Made by a program: the position numbers and the translations under genes
Notes under the pieces: generated by a model
Database searches by the model: none
Told to the model about the DNA's origin: nothing
What the model saw: only the letters and a program-made list of their open reading frames with translations
Assembly: GCA_022578605.1 (NCBI GenBank)
Contig: MU394138.1
Span: 1 to 64,000 of the forward strand
Origin: Camillea tinctor
Taxonomy: Eukaryota; Ascomycota; Sordariomycetes; Xylariales; Xylariaceae
DNA: 64,000 bases
Reading direction: 5' to 3'
In this document: positions 11,587 through 23,341 of the stretch, one piece after another
Numbering within the stretch: the stretch's first letter is position 1
Layout of the letters: each line of letters begins with the position of its first letter

Positions 11587-14241
11587 ATGAAGTTCCACGC
11601 ATCCGTCTCGCTGCTTCTGGCAGCCGTGGCGCCCATTAGGGCAGCTTTCACCTGGAAGAACGTCAAGATCGGTGGCGGTGGTGGTTTCGTTTCGGGCATC
11701 GTGTTCCATCCCAGTACCAAAGGACTCGCCTACGCCCGTACTGATATCGGCGGTCTCTACAAGCTGAACGCCAATGATGACTCCTGGACGGCCGTCACCG
11801 ATGGCATCACCGATAATGAAAATTGGCATAATTGGGGTGTAGATGCCCTAGCTCTCGACCCGCAGGATGACAACATGGTGTATATCGCCGTAGGCATGTA
11901 TACGAATAGCTGGTACAAGACCCCCATCTACTCAGTTCTCTATGGGACAGCTTCTAACCTTATACAAGGGACCCCAAGAATGGCGCCATCATGCGCAGCA
12001 GCGACAAAGGTGCGACTTGGACATCCGCCGCGCTCCCCTTCAAAGTCGGCGGCAACATGCCCGGCCGCGGCACAGGTGAACGGTTAGCCGTTGATCCCGC
12101 CAACTCCAAGATTCTATACTTCGGAGCCCGCAGCGGCAACGGCCTGTGGAAGAGCACAGACGGCGGCGCCACCTTCGCTAAGGTCTCTTCGTTCACGGCT
12201 GTCGGCACTTTCGCTCCTGATCCCAACGACGTCAATAACTACAACAACGACCTCCAGGGCCTCACATTCGTGACGTTCGACTCGACTAGCGGGACAACTG
12301 GCGGCGCTACGAACAGAATCTTTGTTGGCACTGCCGATAACACCACTGCGAGTGTGTACGTGAGCGAGGATGCTGGAGCTACATGGAGTGCTGTAAAAGG
12401 ACAGCCGGGAACTTACTTCCCCCACAAGGGCGTGCTCCAACCTGAAGAGAAGGCGTTGTATCTGACCTACAGCGACGGGACTGGTCCTTATGACGGCACG
12501 ATGGGAGCTGTCTACCGGTACGACATTGCCGCTGGCACTTGGAAAAACATCACTCCAGTTTCGGGATCTGATCTTTACTTCGGCTTCGGTGGCTTAGGCG
12601 TGGATATGCTAAATCCAGGGACTATTGTCGTGGCGAGCTTGAACTCGTGGTGGCCAGATGCGCAACTATTCCGCTCCAACGACTCCGGCACCACTTGGTC
12701 ACGTATCTGGGAATGGTCTAGCTACCCCGACATGAACCTGTTTTATAGCCAGTCGGTAAGTTATCCGATTTTATTTTGCAAGAAACCGGAACAATACTAA
12801 CTTAAATACTTGGGAAAAGGCCGCGAAAGCCCCTTGGGTCAAGACGGGTTTCCTTGATACTGACACAAAGGACTTGGGTTGGATGATTGAGGTTTTGGTC
12901 ATTGATCCCCTGGACAGCGACCACTGGCTATACTCAACAGGACTGACAGTCTTTGGAGGCCACGATTTGACCAAGTGGGACACGGTCCACAACATCACCA
13001 TAGACTCGCTAGCAGACGGCATAGAAGAGTTTGCCGTCTTGGACCTGGCTTCACCACCATCTGGCAGTGAATTGCTGGCCGCAGTAGGTGACGATAGCGG
13101 TTTCACGTTCGCGTCCGCGGATAATCTACAGACATCGCCGAATACTCCCTGGATGACTCCTATCTTCACCTCATCAACCAGCGTTGACTACGCCGGCGCT
13201 TCTGTCAAGAACATTATCCGCGTAGGCAACACGGCGGGTACTCAGCAGGTAGCCGTCTCTAGTGATGGCGGTGCGAGCTGGAACATCTACTCAGGAGCCG
13301 ACACGAGTATGTCCGGTGGCACTATCGCCTACTCTGCCAACGCAGACACGGTGCTCTGGTCAACTTCGGCGAACGGTGTCCAGCGCTCTCAGTACCAAAG
13401 CTCCTTCTCCGCCGTATCTAGCCTCCCGTCTGGAGCTGTGGTGGCTTCCGACAAGCAGAATAACACGGTCTTCTACGCTGGCTCAGGCGCAGACTTCTAC
13501 GTAAGCACCAACACCGCAACGTCTTTCTCCAAGGCTGGCGCCCTCACAAATGTCACCGCGGTTCGCGACATTGCGGCCCATCCAACCAAGGCGGGTGACG
13601 TCTGGGTATCGACCGATGCTGGTATCTTCCACTCCACGGACTTCGGGTCTTCTTTCACGAAAGTGTCAACAGCTATTACCAACACCTACCAAATCGCTCT
13701 CGGACTAGGTTCCGGCAGCACGTGGAATGTTTACGCTTTCGGCACGGGGTCAGCCGGTGCCAAGCTCTACGGCAGCGCGGACAGCGGCGCTTCGTGGACC
13801 GATCTTCAGGGCAACCAAGGGTTTGGCGCAATTGATAGCTGCAAGCTCGCTGGCAGCGGCAACACCGCGGGTCAGGTCTACGTCGGCACGAACGGGCGCG
13901 GAGTGCTCTACGCCTCGGGAAGCATCGCCGGCGGCAGCGGTAGTGGTAGCGGTACCACGGCGACTTCGGCGACTACATCGAAGGTAAATGCCGTAACTAG
14001 CAGCACCGCATCTGCGACAAGTGCGAAATCCAGTTCGACCTCCAAGCTGACCACCACCGCAGTAACTACTTCCACTGTCCGAACATCCACATCCACAACA
14101 GTAGCGCCCACTGCGACAACGAGCGCAGCGGGACAGGCTCATTATGCGCAGTGTGGAGGGATAGGGTGGACGGGATCGACAGCTTGTGTCTCGGGATACA
14201 CTTGCACATATCAGAACGACTACTATTCCCAGTGCTTGTGA
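11587..14241 (+). CDS. Secreted GH74 xyloglucanase with CBM1
   Basis: Glycoside hydrolase family 74 cleaves the beta-1,4-glucan backbone of xyloglucan in plant cell walls. Three exons (11587-11912, 11969-12755, 12820-14241) give 844 residues; introns of 56 and 64 bp have GTACAA and GTAAGT donors and CTAAC branch sites. Residues 1-20 form a signal peptide ([10 protein letters not shown] onward). Sialidase/BNR-like repeats with SxDxGxTW motifs run through two seven-bladed propellers. Known GH74 catalytic Asp positions fit Asp53 in ARTDIGG and Asp462 or 463 in VGDDSGF. A Ser/Thr-rich linker (about 735-805) leads to a C-terminal CBM1 (810-844) with the QCGGIGWTG signature and four Cys, which binds cellulose. 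Length and layout are normal for fungal Cel74/Xgh74 enzymes. Endo- versus reducing-end-specific activity cannot be told from sequence alone. An ATG ten codons upstream is in frame, but the signal peptide favours 11587. Confidence 0.95.
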
Positions 14242-14587
14242 AATATCCAACTCAGATCAGCTGAACCTGAAGAAGATATTTTTAGGGTATCGAGATGGGC
14301 AGAAAGAGAAGCAAAGGAACCCCTATCCGAAGATATGGAATATCAATAATGGACAAGGGATTTCCTGACGATGAACAATCACATGCCGTTAGCATAGCTT
14401 CATTTGTAAATATTTGTCTGTATATATGTAAATTTCAAACAAATCAGACCGTACATAGATATATATACCTATGCATCATAAAGACACTACTTATCTTAGC
14501 CTTGTATCCCATCGTCCGATCCCATCTCCTTCTCCGTTCCCCCCTATCTAACATCCCATCCACCCTTCACCACCACCACCATACCCA
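14242..14587. other. Short convergent intergenic region
   Basis: About 345 bases separate the stop codons of the convergent GH74 and dioxygenase genes. It holds both 3' ends and nothing else I can identify. Confidence 0.7.
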
Positions 14588-15919
14588 TCACGACGCCGCC
14601 GCCGCCTTAGCCGTCTTCACCGCAACCTCCCCATTAAACCCAATCCACTGCGAGTCCCTCGCATTACACCCCCACGCCGTCGGGCTATCATCATGCACCG
14701 TCGTCCTCCTCAAATCGCGCCTAAACCTCCCCTCGAACGCACCCCCCGCCGCGCGATGCAGCACGCAGCGATTATCCCAAACCACCAGATCCCCCACGGC
14801 CCTCCACTGGACGCGCACGCGGTACTCCTCCCGCGCCGCAAGCTCATTCAGCCAGCGCACGATCTCCGGCGAGCCCGGGACCTCCGCGCCCTGCCCGTCC
14901 TCGACATGGTGCATGTGGGCGCCCACATACAGGTTCATGCGGGCGCTGGGCTCGTGGCGCTGGGCGACGGGGTGCCGCGCGTACGCGGGGCCCGGCGCCA
15001 GGTCGCGGAAGAACGCCGGCGACCCGAGCTTGCGCGAGTGCGCCATGCTGTGGGCGCCGACGAGGCCGGCCACGCGGTCGCGCTCCGCGGGGGTCAGGCC
15101 CGCGTACGCGGCGCGCGAGTCGGCGAACTCGGTGTCCCCGCCGTGGCCTGGGGGCGGCAGCTCGCAGGCGCGCAGCAGCGAGAAGGACGCGCGCCGGGGG
15201 TTGAAGGAGGAGTCCGCGTGGAAGAGGCCGTTGCCGCGGTTGCTGTGGGCGCGCGGGCTGGAGGGGTCCAGCACGCTGGCGTTGTCCTCGCTGATGTTGC
15301 CTGCGTCGAAGAGCTCGTATACTGTGGTATTGTCGTGAGCCCGGTGGTTGCACAATATCGGGTTACCCCTTTTTGGCTCTTGAGGTTGTGTCTCTCCCGA
15401 GTCAAAACCCTGATATGCCTAGCTAGGCTATGGTGGGAAGGTTTGACTCCCGAGACGAGCCTCGAGGGGGGGGATAGATGACTCTCAGAATTACTTACGC
15501 GTGTACCGCGGCTTTCGACCCCCTGTCATGTACCGCCGGACGTTGTCTAGGTCGCCGAAGCGCTGCGAGAAGCGCACGTGCGCTTCATCGGAGAGGTTGG
15601 TGTTGCGGAATACGCATACGCCGTACTGTGGTTGCTGGTTAGATAAAAAAAGGAATATCGAAAGGGTGAGGGCAGAATGGCTTATAAGGATGGTTTTTTT
15701 CTGTAAGGGGGATGTAAAAAGGGGTAAGGAAAGTGAATAGGGGGGAGCCTTTATGGTGCTCTAGTTCTATCTTACTTTCGCCATGGCAGCTAGGATTTCC
15801 CCGAACTGCTCATCCGACACATCTTCAAAATTGACGCCGGTGACCTCGGCGGCGAATGTGGGATGCAGTTCCTTGATCTCGATGGTCCTGAAAGGTGAAT
15901 CTTGAATAGGACCGGGCAT
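14588..15919 (-). CDS. TauD/TfdA-family Fe(II)/2-oxoglutarate dioxygenase
   Basis: These enzymes hydroxylate small substrates such as taurine, sulfonates or phenoxyacids, using Fe(II) and 2-oxoglutarate. Three exons (15919-15776, 15625-15499, 15321-14588) give 334 residues. The introns are 150 and 177 bp, with GTAAG donors and CAG acceptors. The N-terminus (IEIKELHPTFAAEVTGVNFE) is typical of the TfdA-like branch. The metal-binding triad is His125 and Asp127 in FHAD, and His279 in CVLHRA; the 2-oxoglutarate-binding Arg lies in the FRRDLRRTTV segment just after. The length matches the family. The last exon has very high GC at third positions, unlike exon 1. The substrate is unknown. It converges on the GH74 gene, with no functional link evident. 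No signal peptide is seen, so it is probably cytosolic. Confidence 0.92.
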
Positions 15920-16729
15920 TTTGGTTTAGATGTTATAGACAACAACTCCTTTTTTTCTTATTCCAAATCGATAATGGAATTATATCTTAATGAACCACTA
16001 CTTCGCTAACTTGCAGCAGTTATAAGCGCAGAATGTAACTGCTTGACTCGAGTAAAAAGAAGGACGGAGAGCCATGCTTTTAAGGGTTAACCTATACAGC
16101 ACTATTTTGACCAAACAATTTACTTGCCGAACCTGAGAGACATCATGTATCGTGCGGGGTATGCGATGGTCTTTCGGCAGAACGAGGTCGAGACAAGAGG
16201 ATCAGTAGTGCTGTCAGATTATTCGGTGTTAACCCGGTTCTAAGGAGTGTTTTCTTTTATTGTCTAGCCTATCGCTTAAGACTTTTGTACTTACTGAAAA
16301 GGGGGAATATCAACGAAAAGAAGCACGTCGTAACCGTATATCCAGATCGGATTTGCTACAGGAAACTTCTCAATCATACCGGCTGAACTCCCTCAATCTG
16401 TTGTTCTATTAATACATTTGAAATTAGTACCAAGATTGTATTTTACACTTAGCAGTGAAGTATTCCAATAAAACATAATATTAGGTCGATAATCGTGTAC
16501 TCTATTTTTGTGTTCGAGGAAGATAGGTAAGGCATTATCATACATATATCCAATCAATAACACAGTCCCCCTTTAGAGGTATCCAAGTCGTATCATTTTT
16601 CTTTTTCATCCAGATCATTAACATCCTTCCCAGTTCAGAAAACTCTTAGTGAAATCAGTTCAATACGGGGTATTATACAGGAATATCAATATCCTCCTAT
16701 CCCAACCCTCTCCATTCTCAAACCCCCCC
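15920..16729. other. Intergenic region, dioxygenase promoter
   Basis: About 800 AT-leaning bases carry the promoter of the minus-strand dioxygenase and the 3' flank of the next minus-strand gene. The dioxygenase ATG has a good context (ACCAAAATG). I see no other gene. Confidence 0.6.
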
Positions 16730-17494
16730 TTACAGCGCAGCAACCAGACCCACAAACCCAGCCGCCACCGCCGCAGCCAACATGAACCCCTTCTCGCGAG
16801 GCGCCGCATCAGTCGGCACCGTAGAGGACGGCGCCTCGGCGCCTCCCGTCGTCGTCGCAGTGGTGCTCTGCGTAGCCGTAACCGTAGCCGTCGCCGTCGC
16901 AGAAGAATCCCCGCCGATCACCGTATCCGTCTGAATAGACAGCGCAGACGAGGCCTCCAGCGACGACGTTCCATCGCCCCCAACGACCGTATCCGTCTGT
17001 ATCGACAAGGGCGCGCCGGTCCCCGTCTCCGCGGCCGCGGCCGCGGCCACCTGCGAGCAGCTCTCGTACGCCTCCACCGTGCTGATCAGCGCCTGCGCCG
17101 ACGGGCACGCCGTCACGATCCGCGCGATCGCGTCCGACTGCGCGCGGTACCAGCTGTACCAGGTCGGCAGGAAGGCCGTGTACGTGTCGCCGACATCGCC
17201 GGTGATGGAGAAGCGGCACACGTCGGACAGGGGCAGCGTGGTCTGGCTGAGGGCCTGGTTGATGGCGGGGGTGCCGAAGAGGGCGGGCGGGATCTTGGGC
17301 AGCGTGGTGATGAGCGGTAGGGCGCCGGGGATGCAACCGCTGACCTGGAACTGGTTCGCCAGGCGGAAGAAGGCCGAGAGGAAGTTCTGTGAGGTTTCGC
17401 GCGGGGTGAGATCGCGCGGTTTGGAGGGCGGGTCGGGGGTCCCGGTGACGAGGAGGCTGGTGTATAGGAGGAGGAGGGCAGTGCGGGCGAACAT
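16730..17494 (-). CDS. Secreted Ser/Thr-rich surface protein, probably GPI-anchored
   Basis: A single exon encodes 254 residues. An N-terminal signal peptide (MFARTALLLLYTSLLVTG) is followed by a compact domain of about 140 residues with four Cys (in SGCIPG, SDVCRF, TACPSA and YESCSQ), which could form two disulfides. A Thr/Ser/Ala-rich stalk follows and contains two near-copies of SIQTDTVxGGD. The protein ends in a hydrophobic tail (GFMLAAAVAAGFVGLVAAL) after a short spacer, which suggests a GPI anchor signal or a terminal membrane segment. I recognise the architecture (fungal cell-wall surface protein) but not a named family. Codon use is strongly GC3-biased, which supports real coding. The ATG at 17494 directly begins the signal peptide. 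Confidence 0.82.
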   Translation of the reverse strand: MFARTALLLLYTSLLVTGTPDPPSKPRDLTPRETSQNFLSAFFRLANQFQVSGCIPGALPLITTLPKIPPALFGTPAINQALSQTTLPLSDVCRFSITGDVGDTYTAFLPTWYSWYRAQSDAIARIVTACPSAQALISTVEAYESCSQVAAAAAAETGTGAPLSIQTDTVVGGDGTSSLEASSALSIQTDTVIGGDSSATATATVTATQSTTATTTGGAEAPSSTVPTDAAPREKGFMLAAAVAAGFVGLVAAL

Positions 17495-18356
17495 GGTGGT
17501 GGTGGTTTAGGGTGTTATTGTTGTTATAATGGGATGATTACTCGCCGTGGTTTCGAAGCGAGAAGTGTTCGTGACGAACGTATAAGTTACTGTCAAACTA
17601 ACCAATCCTTTCAATAGCTATCAACCTAGCTTAGAAAAATAATAGGAAAAAAGGGAAAAAAGAGAGCATAGTAAAAAGAAGAAGAAAAAACGGCAACCCT
17701 CATCTCAGTTCAAATACCACATGCATTTTCTCCTTAAAACCCAACCCACACCCGAGGTCACCACATACGCATATATGTATGCATGCGGAGACGGTGGAGA
17801 ACGAGAGGATGGCGATTTGAAGTCGACTTCCTCTTCCGGGTCAATGACGTTGGGGTAAACAGGGGGTCCCTGAACATTCCGCGAGACATAGCGGAGGAGT
17901 CTCACGACGTGATAGGACGAGCGATGCACTGGGCGCCTCTAGGACCAGGGGTAATGCCGCTCTACCAAAGGCTTAGCTGAACGAACATATGATGGGCAGG
18001 CTGGGGGGGCCAAGGAAGTCTTGCAGCTATCGATCCGTCAATCACATCATTGCATTCTTTCCCCGCCTCGAGATTTGCCGTTCTATTGAACGGGGAAACA
18101 ACACGAGAGCTGTCCATCACTGCTCTTTCGGGGTATGTGATCCTGAAGCTAGCTCGGCGAGATGGTTACTTTTTTGTCGAGTCAAGGCCTCTCCCCCCTT
18201 GTTGCTTTGGTGTTTGCTTGCTTGCTCATCGGCGATTTACGGTCACATATGAGAAAGCTTTCGTTCATATCTTGCGAAGACTAACATAATCACGGATGAT
18301 CGCTATGCTCGAGATGGAAGCCGGCAAGCTACCCTCAAGGATTTTATAGTCAGACA
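17495..18356. other. Intergenic region with surface-protein promoter
   Basis: This holds the promoter of the minus-strand surface protein gene and non-coding sequence. A tRNA-like A-box on the minus strand near 17945-17985 has no B-box partner. Nothing else was found before the assembly gap. Confidence 0.6.
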
Positions 18357-18461
18357 CTTAGATCTGTGAAGCCAATAAACTTCAAGAATCCTCTCCTAAC
18401 ATTCAACAACTAGATACTACCGTCTTCACGCTCATGTATAGTCTAGGAAATCAGACAAAAG

Positions 18462-18511
<50 letters not shown>

Positions 18512-18679
18512 CGGGGGGGGGGGGGGGGGGGGGGGCGGGGANNNNNNNNNNCTTAGATCTGTGAAGCCAAAAAAATACAATAATCCACTCCTAACATACA
18601 ACAACTCTATAATACCGTCTTCACCCTAATGTATTTTCTTGGAAAAAACAAAAAATGCCCCCCCCCCCCCCCCCCCCCC
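18357..18679. other. Assembly gap with false duplication and homopolymers
   Basis: A segment of about 106 bases starting CTTAGATCTGTGAAGCCA at 18357 ends in a G run (18464-18540, broken by two C). Ten N follow at 18542-18551. The same segment then restarts at 18552 with scattered substitutions and ends in a C run (18658-18679). The second copy looks like a low-quality reading of the first. The structure is best explained as two contig ends that overlap in reality but were joined by a gap. Confidence 0.85.
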
Positions 18680-20053
18680 TCTCTCCGTTCATACGTGTAT
18701 GCTAGTATCCGCACGTAAACGCATGTGAAAGTCCTTTGTCAATGAATCAATAATGCATTCCTCTACAAGTTCAAGCGTAAATAATCGACAAGTCCTAATA
18801 CAATGGAAATCTTTAATAAGGTCATCTAATCCTACGAATACTTAACATACCCTCCTCCGGCAGGGGCTGGAGGCGATCAAATAAATTGCCCATCGAAAAT
18901 TCCGAATCTGCGTATATGCCATAGACTAGATTGTCTTGCTAAAGGCAAACATGATCCATGTTTCTTTAGTGAATGTTTCATTATTAACCAAACACCCTTC
19001 CTTCTACTCCCGATACCTGAAGCAATGTGATCCACAGCTCCGGGACAAGGTGGTGTAATATTTGTTGCTGTAATTATCGTAGAAGAAAGGTCTAGATCTG
19101 GTACTAAAGCAATAATCAATAGGACTTTGGGAATCACGCCGACTTGATACCTCAAGTAGCTGGAAATAATACTAAGTAGTCACCTACCTCTCGGCCAAAC
19201 ACAATGTAATCCCGTTTACCAAGCCCTGTCATCAATCTCTCCCCCTTTTTAATCTATTTTTCTTTTCAGTTCTACTTTTAAGCAACTAATAAGCAGTCCT
19301 ATACTTGCATATCTATATAAAATCGTAGAGTCATCCTGACTGGCCTATCAGCCTACCAACCCGCGGCCTAACAAACAGTCATCAAGCCTAACTTCTAACC
19401 TTCACATTATACGTTTTCCTTACCCCTCTTCCCCTTAAAGACGGGCAGTTACGTATATTTGAGTCACAACGACAAAGAAACAGGAAAGATAAGAGCAAGC
19501 AAGTAAGGTCTAGAAAGGATGATTCATGTATCTGACCTGGCAGTGCTTGAAGCAGGCAACAAATCACGCTTTCACTCGTCTTTCTAACCTGCTCCTTTCC
19601 ATAGGCGCGAAATGACTACGTATGTACGTATTTCTTTTTTTTTCTTTGGAATTTTATGAGTACATACAGACATGTTGTCAGAGTGTGTTGGGTCGTGTCC
19701 GTCAGCTGATCCTATAAATCTATGGACCAAAGGACAAAAAGACAACAGAAACAAAAAAGACCATCGCAAACCTGGTTCCCTCTTTGCCCAACGCCAACCG
19801 TCCGGGAGACAAGGTCCCCTTTTTTCCTTCTCTCGCCTATTGGTTTTTGGTCCGAAAAGCTTGATCGAATATAGATCAAGTCGAGTCAAATGTGGAATCA
19901 TGATGAGTTTAAAGCTGTGGTATGGTTGCCTGCAAATGTATCGTAGGTAATCTCAATTTTCACTGTTGCATTAGCTCACCTCGCAATTTCCTCTGCATGT
20001 TCGATGTATCATCGCTCTCTGTCGGCTGTGTCAGTAGATACTAACGCAAGCCC
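18680..20053. other. Intergenic region, no gene seen
   Basis: About 1.4 kb between the gap and the 3' end of the mannosyltransferase gene. Open frames are short and without family resemblance. It probably includes the 3' untranslated region of that gene. Confidence 0.6.
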
Positions 20054-22047
20054 CTAGATGGTCTGGAAAGGGTTGCCCTCCAAACCATCGAGGAGATATC
20101 CGCCGGAACCGTCTCGACCTGCCGCAATCTCCTCTTCGGCGTTGAAGTCGGGTTTCTTTTCAAGCCACATTCCCTCGAGGTAAAGACGAATGCACGGATG
20201 GGCGGGCTTGCGCTGCTTCGACTCGTACGGAACTAGCTTTGCATTATTGACATCAATAGCACTGACTGTGCACCCACACGAAAGTCCTGGGATACCCCAT
20301 TGTCGGATGACATCTCTAGAGACCTTCTCCCAGTGATCGTGGTCGCTTGAGAGGCTACTGTTGGTGATGACCGACCGGATCTGGGTAGCCGGCTCAGTTT
20401 CTGGTTCCGGGGTCAGTTTGTTTTTGTGCGGCGGACATTGTGCGCACAGGCTGTGCGCGTATCCAATGTCACGGAAATACCAAATCCGACTCTTAGGGAG
20501 AAACATGCTGACGCTGAGCGTATGTACAGGAGCATCGCCAACTCGCTCGTAATAGAAGCCACCAGCCTTATCGAGGTGGTCGAAGTATGCTCTATGTTCT
20601 TTGCTGCGGAAGAAGTCTAGAGAACCAACCTCAAAATTGGAATAGAATTGGCAGTTGTTGTACTCGATGCCGTCAATCACGTTTCCGTCCTGGTCGAAGG
20701 CAAAAGAAAACCCAGTACTTGTTGTTGCCTTGGTATCTTGAACTAACCAATTGAGGTCAGCATCGCCAGCCAGCATATCCTTGTGTTGCTTTATAAAAGT
20801 CTTGGTTCGCTCCCATAGTGAGGGGAAGGATCGCGCATCATCAAGGATAGCCATGTTAAAACCGTAAGCCATATCGGTGTCGCTCATGAATCGGAAAACG
20901 TCGTAATTGATGTCGCAGGAGAACTCAACCTGGAATTTCGCTTGTCAGGCCGATTGGGTCTAGTCATGGAAGAATATGTACTTATGCCATGACAGGAATT
21001 CAAAAATAGGGGGGATAAAGGGGAAGGGGGTTTAGAAGGAAAGTATCAACTTAGCTGACTTACACCGGGTTCGACACGCCAGAAATAGTCATATTCTGCG
21101 AGGCGCTTCTCCAACGCGAAGAGGCCTGCATTCCAACGACACATGTGATGGTAGCTTTGCAGCCAGGCCTTGCCAACGCCGATGCTTCCCATAAACTCCC
21201 GACCAACATCAAATCGAGTCTCGTCAATCCACGATGGTACACTCCAGTGCTCTTCGGGGATGATCTCGAAGAAACAACGGGAACTGGTAGCATTAGTCAC
21301 GGCCGCCCTGAATTCCTCCGAAAACTCCTCATCATTGAAGAAGACCCAATCATAGCGGTGGGTCTCACGACCATTGAAGCGAGCCTCGAGCTGAGAAATG
21401 CTATGGACCATATCATCAACCTCGGCGTTGCGCACCAGGGCGATGAAGGCAGCCTTGGGTCGGGATGCAAGTAAAGACTCACGATAGGAGGCAGGGATCT
21501 GATCGATATGGAGGATGGTATTGTGGCGGAGCCAATCGATGGGATCGGCCTTGGTGGGCTTCTCGTCAGGAGACAGTGGAAGCTGGGCAATGGGAGGCAG
21601 ATACATGTCGATAGTGGCAGTGTCAGGGGCGAGACGGTTGGTTGAGTCCTTTCGAATCATCCAAGCACCACCAAAGATGACAAAGACCAGGCACATGAAG
21701 ACAACTATCTTGCGGATTGAGTAGGGCCTATTGTCCAGTACGGCAATATTAATAGGCGTAATACTGGTGGGACGAGAATGGACTTACCGAATGCGACGTG
21801 CCAGCAATGCCCAACTGGGTACTTGCTGCTCGTTATGGGCCCTGTCAACCATAGCAGTAGGGGTACTTGCCAAACGGGATACATCGTCCTTGTGGGTTTG
21901 GAGGTCCATGGGCTGAGAACCAAGTCCATCATTACTAGAGGTCGACCATGACGGAGTGTGACCTTTGGTGCCGGCCTGTCGAAGGGGGACTCGAGCAGCC
22001 TGGCCACCGGGAGGGCCCGCATTGGGACGAGCATACACCATAGGCAT
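20054..22047 (-). CDS. GT15 alpha-1,2-mannosyltransferase (Kre2/Mnt1/Ktr family)
   Basis: This Golgi type II membrane enzyme transfers mannose from GDP-mannose to O- and N-linked glycans of cell-wall proteins. Three exons (22047-21788, 21727-21064, 20929-20054) give 599 residues; the introns have GTAAGT donors. An unusually long, Pro/Gln-rich cytosolic tail of about 90 residues precedes the membrane anchor (about 94-111, VVFMCLVFVIFGGAWMI). The catalytic domain follows, with KAAFIALVRN, DYFWRVEPG, CDINYDVF and the conserved YNNCQFYSNFE, whose Glu is the family's proposed nucleophile, then RIWYFRDIGYAH. The C-terminal extension after GCTVSAID is normal for Ktr-type members. A second Met two codons in (22041) could be the start, and the frame stays open upstream to 22161. 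Which yeast paralogue it matches best is not decided here. Confidence 0.93.
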
Positions 22048-23341
22048 CGTGAAGTATGCTTCTTGGAGTAGAAGAAAGGCCAGCACAAAACCTAGGTGGA
22101 ATGAATGTCGGCGATGTGATGAACAGACTTGCGTGGTAACGATGGCTTTGGTACACCACAAAAGGGAGAGAGAGAGTGAAGTGGTGAATGAACTGACAAT
22201 GTCGGCGATGGATTGAGTAGATTAATGGATGGAAGAGACTGACTGTTATTACCAGAACAAAGGTAAAGGCGACGACAGATACGATGTGTGCAGAAGGGTG
22301 AGAATGAGTGAGTGAGAGGATGAGAGAGTCAAGGAGAATGAGTAGTTGAATAGGTTAGGTTAGGTAGGGTAAAGGTTAGGTAAGTTTGGTGGGTTGTAAA
22401 AAACAAAAGAAAAAGAAAGAAAAAGAAAAAGAAATGTAAAAATGTACAGGTGATGCAGAGAGTAAAGGGAGTGGAAGAAATACTAGTTTGATGAGAAGAG
22501 AGAGTAGTTCCCATCCTGCTGGAAGTTCAATGTTGTTGATGTAACGGAAGAAACTCGATGGTTGCTTGGGTTGCTCGGGACTAAGATTGGGAGAACAGTA
22601 CTTAAGTACTTAAAGAAATAAACACAGAGTACTTCCAAGTTAGGACCCCTCTCCCCTTATCTACTACCTCAGGTAGGGAAACACCATTGGCTACGTTAGA
22701 TACATCCAGAAGCCGGCCAGGTTGCTGTTTCCCTATCATCTCCCTCTATCCTGGGTAACGGCAACTGCCTCCTGATCTAGTACCATACCATACCATGAAG
22801 TGATGTGACTTCCTTTTTTGAACAAACATACAGTCTGCCACTACCTCCTACCCTTAGACATGCACCGCTAAAGATAAACTCTGCCTTATTCATCCCAAAG
22901 GTAAGGATACGTACCACCACTTACACCACTTACACCAATCACGCCCCATCGTACCCCCTTTTGCGAATTACTTCAAGGTACATAAGTACGGTCAATGCTG
23001 AATCACCGACTAGATAGGATAAAACCCATGGATAAACCTACACAAACAGTGTGACACATTGGGTTCACATTTTGCCAGTACCGTCTGTTGTTGGTACCTA
23101 TAATACAATATGGCTTGTATGTTAACTACACAAAGAGGGAGCGCAGGGGGGTAATTTGTTGCTCCAACCTGACTGGTAATGAATCAAATAATAAAGTTGC
23201 TAAGAAAACCCTCAATTCCTACACCTTCAACTCCTACGCCTTTCATTCATCCCTCCATTGCCCTACCAATAAAAGTTTGGTAAAAAAAAAAAAAATAGTG
23301 TACCCTACCCAGTTCATCTCATCTCTCCTCCTATCCCCACA
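22048..23341. other. Mannosyltransferase promoter and Hir1 3' flank
   Basis: The proximal part holds A/G-rich tracts and short TTAGGT-type repeats (22350-22384), typical of fungal promoters. The distal part includes the 3' flank of the Hir1 gene. No gene is supported. Confidence 0.6.

Noticed and set aside
14295..15481. Long plus-strand frames over the dioxygenase gene
   Set aside because: They are antisense shadows of a GC3-rich exon; the minus-strand product carries the catalytic motifs.
16649..17510. Plus-strand Arg-rich frames over the surface protein gene
   Set aside because: They are shadows of GC-rich codons; the minus strand has a signal peptide and a stalk.
17940..17990. tRNA-like A-box (GGTAGAGCGG) on the minus strand
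   Set aside because: No B-box, no anticodon stem and no acceptor pairing could be found.
18464..18540. G run as a possible G-quadruplex
   Set aside because: It adjoins N bases and a false duplication, so it is probably an assembly artefact.
22350..22384. TTAGGT repeats that look telomeric
   Set aside because: Only a few irregular units, not TTAGGG, and located in a promoter.
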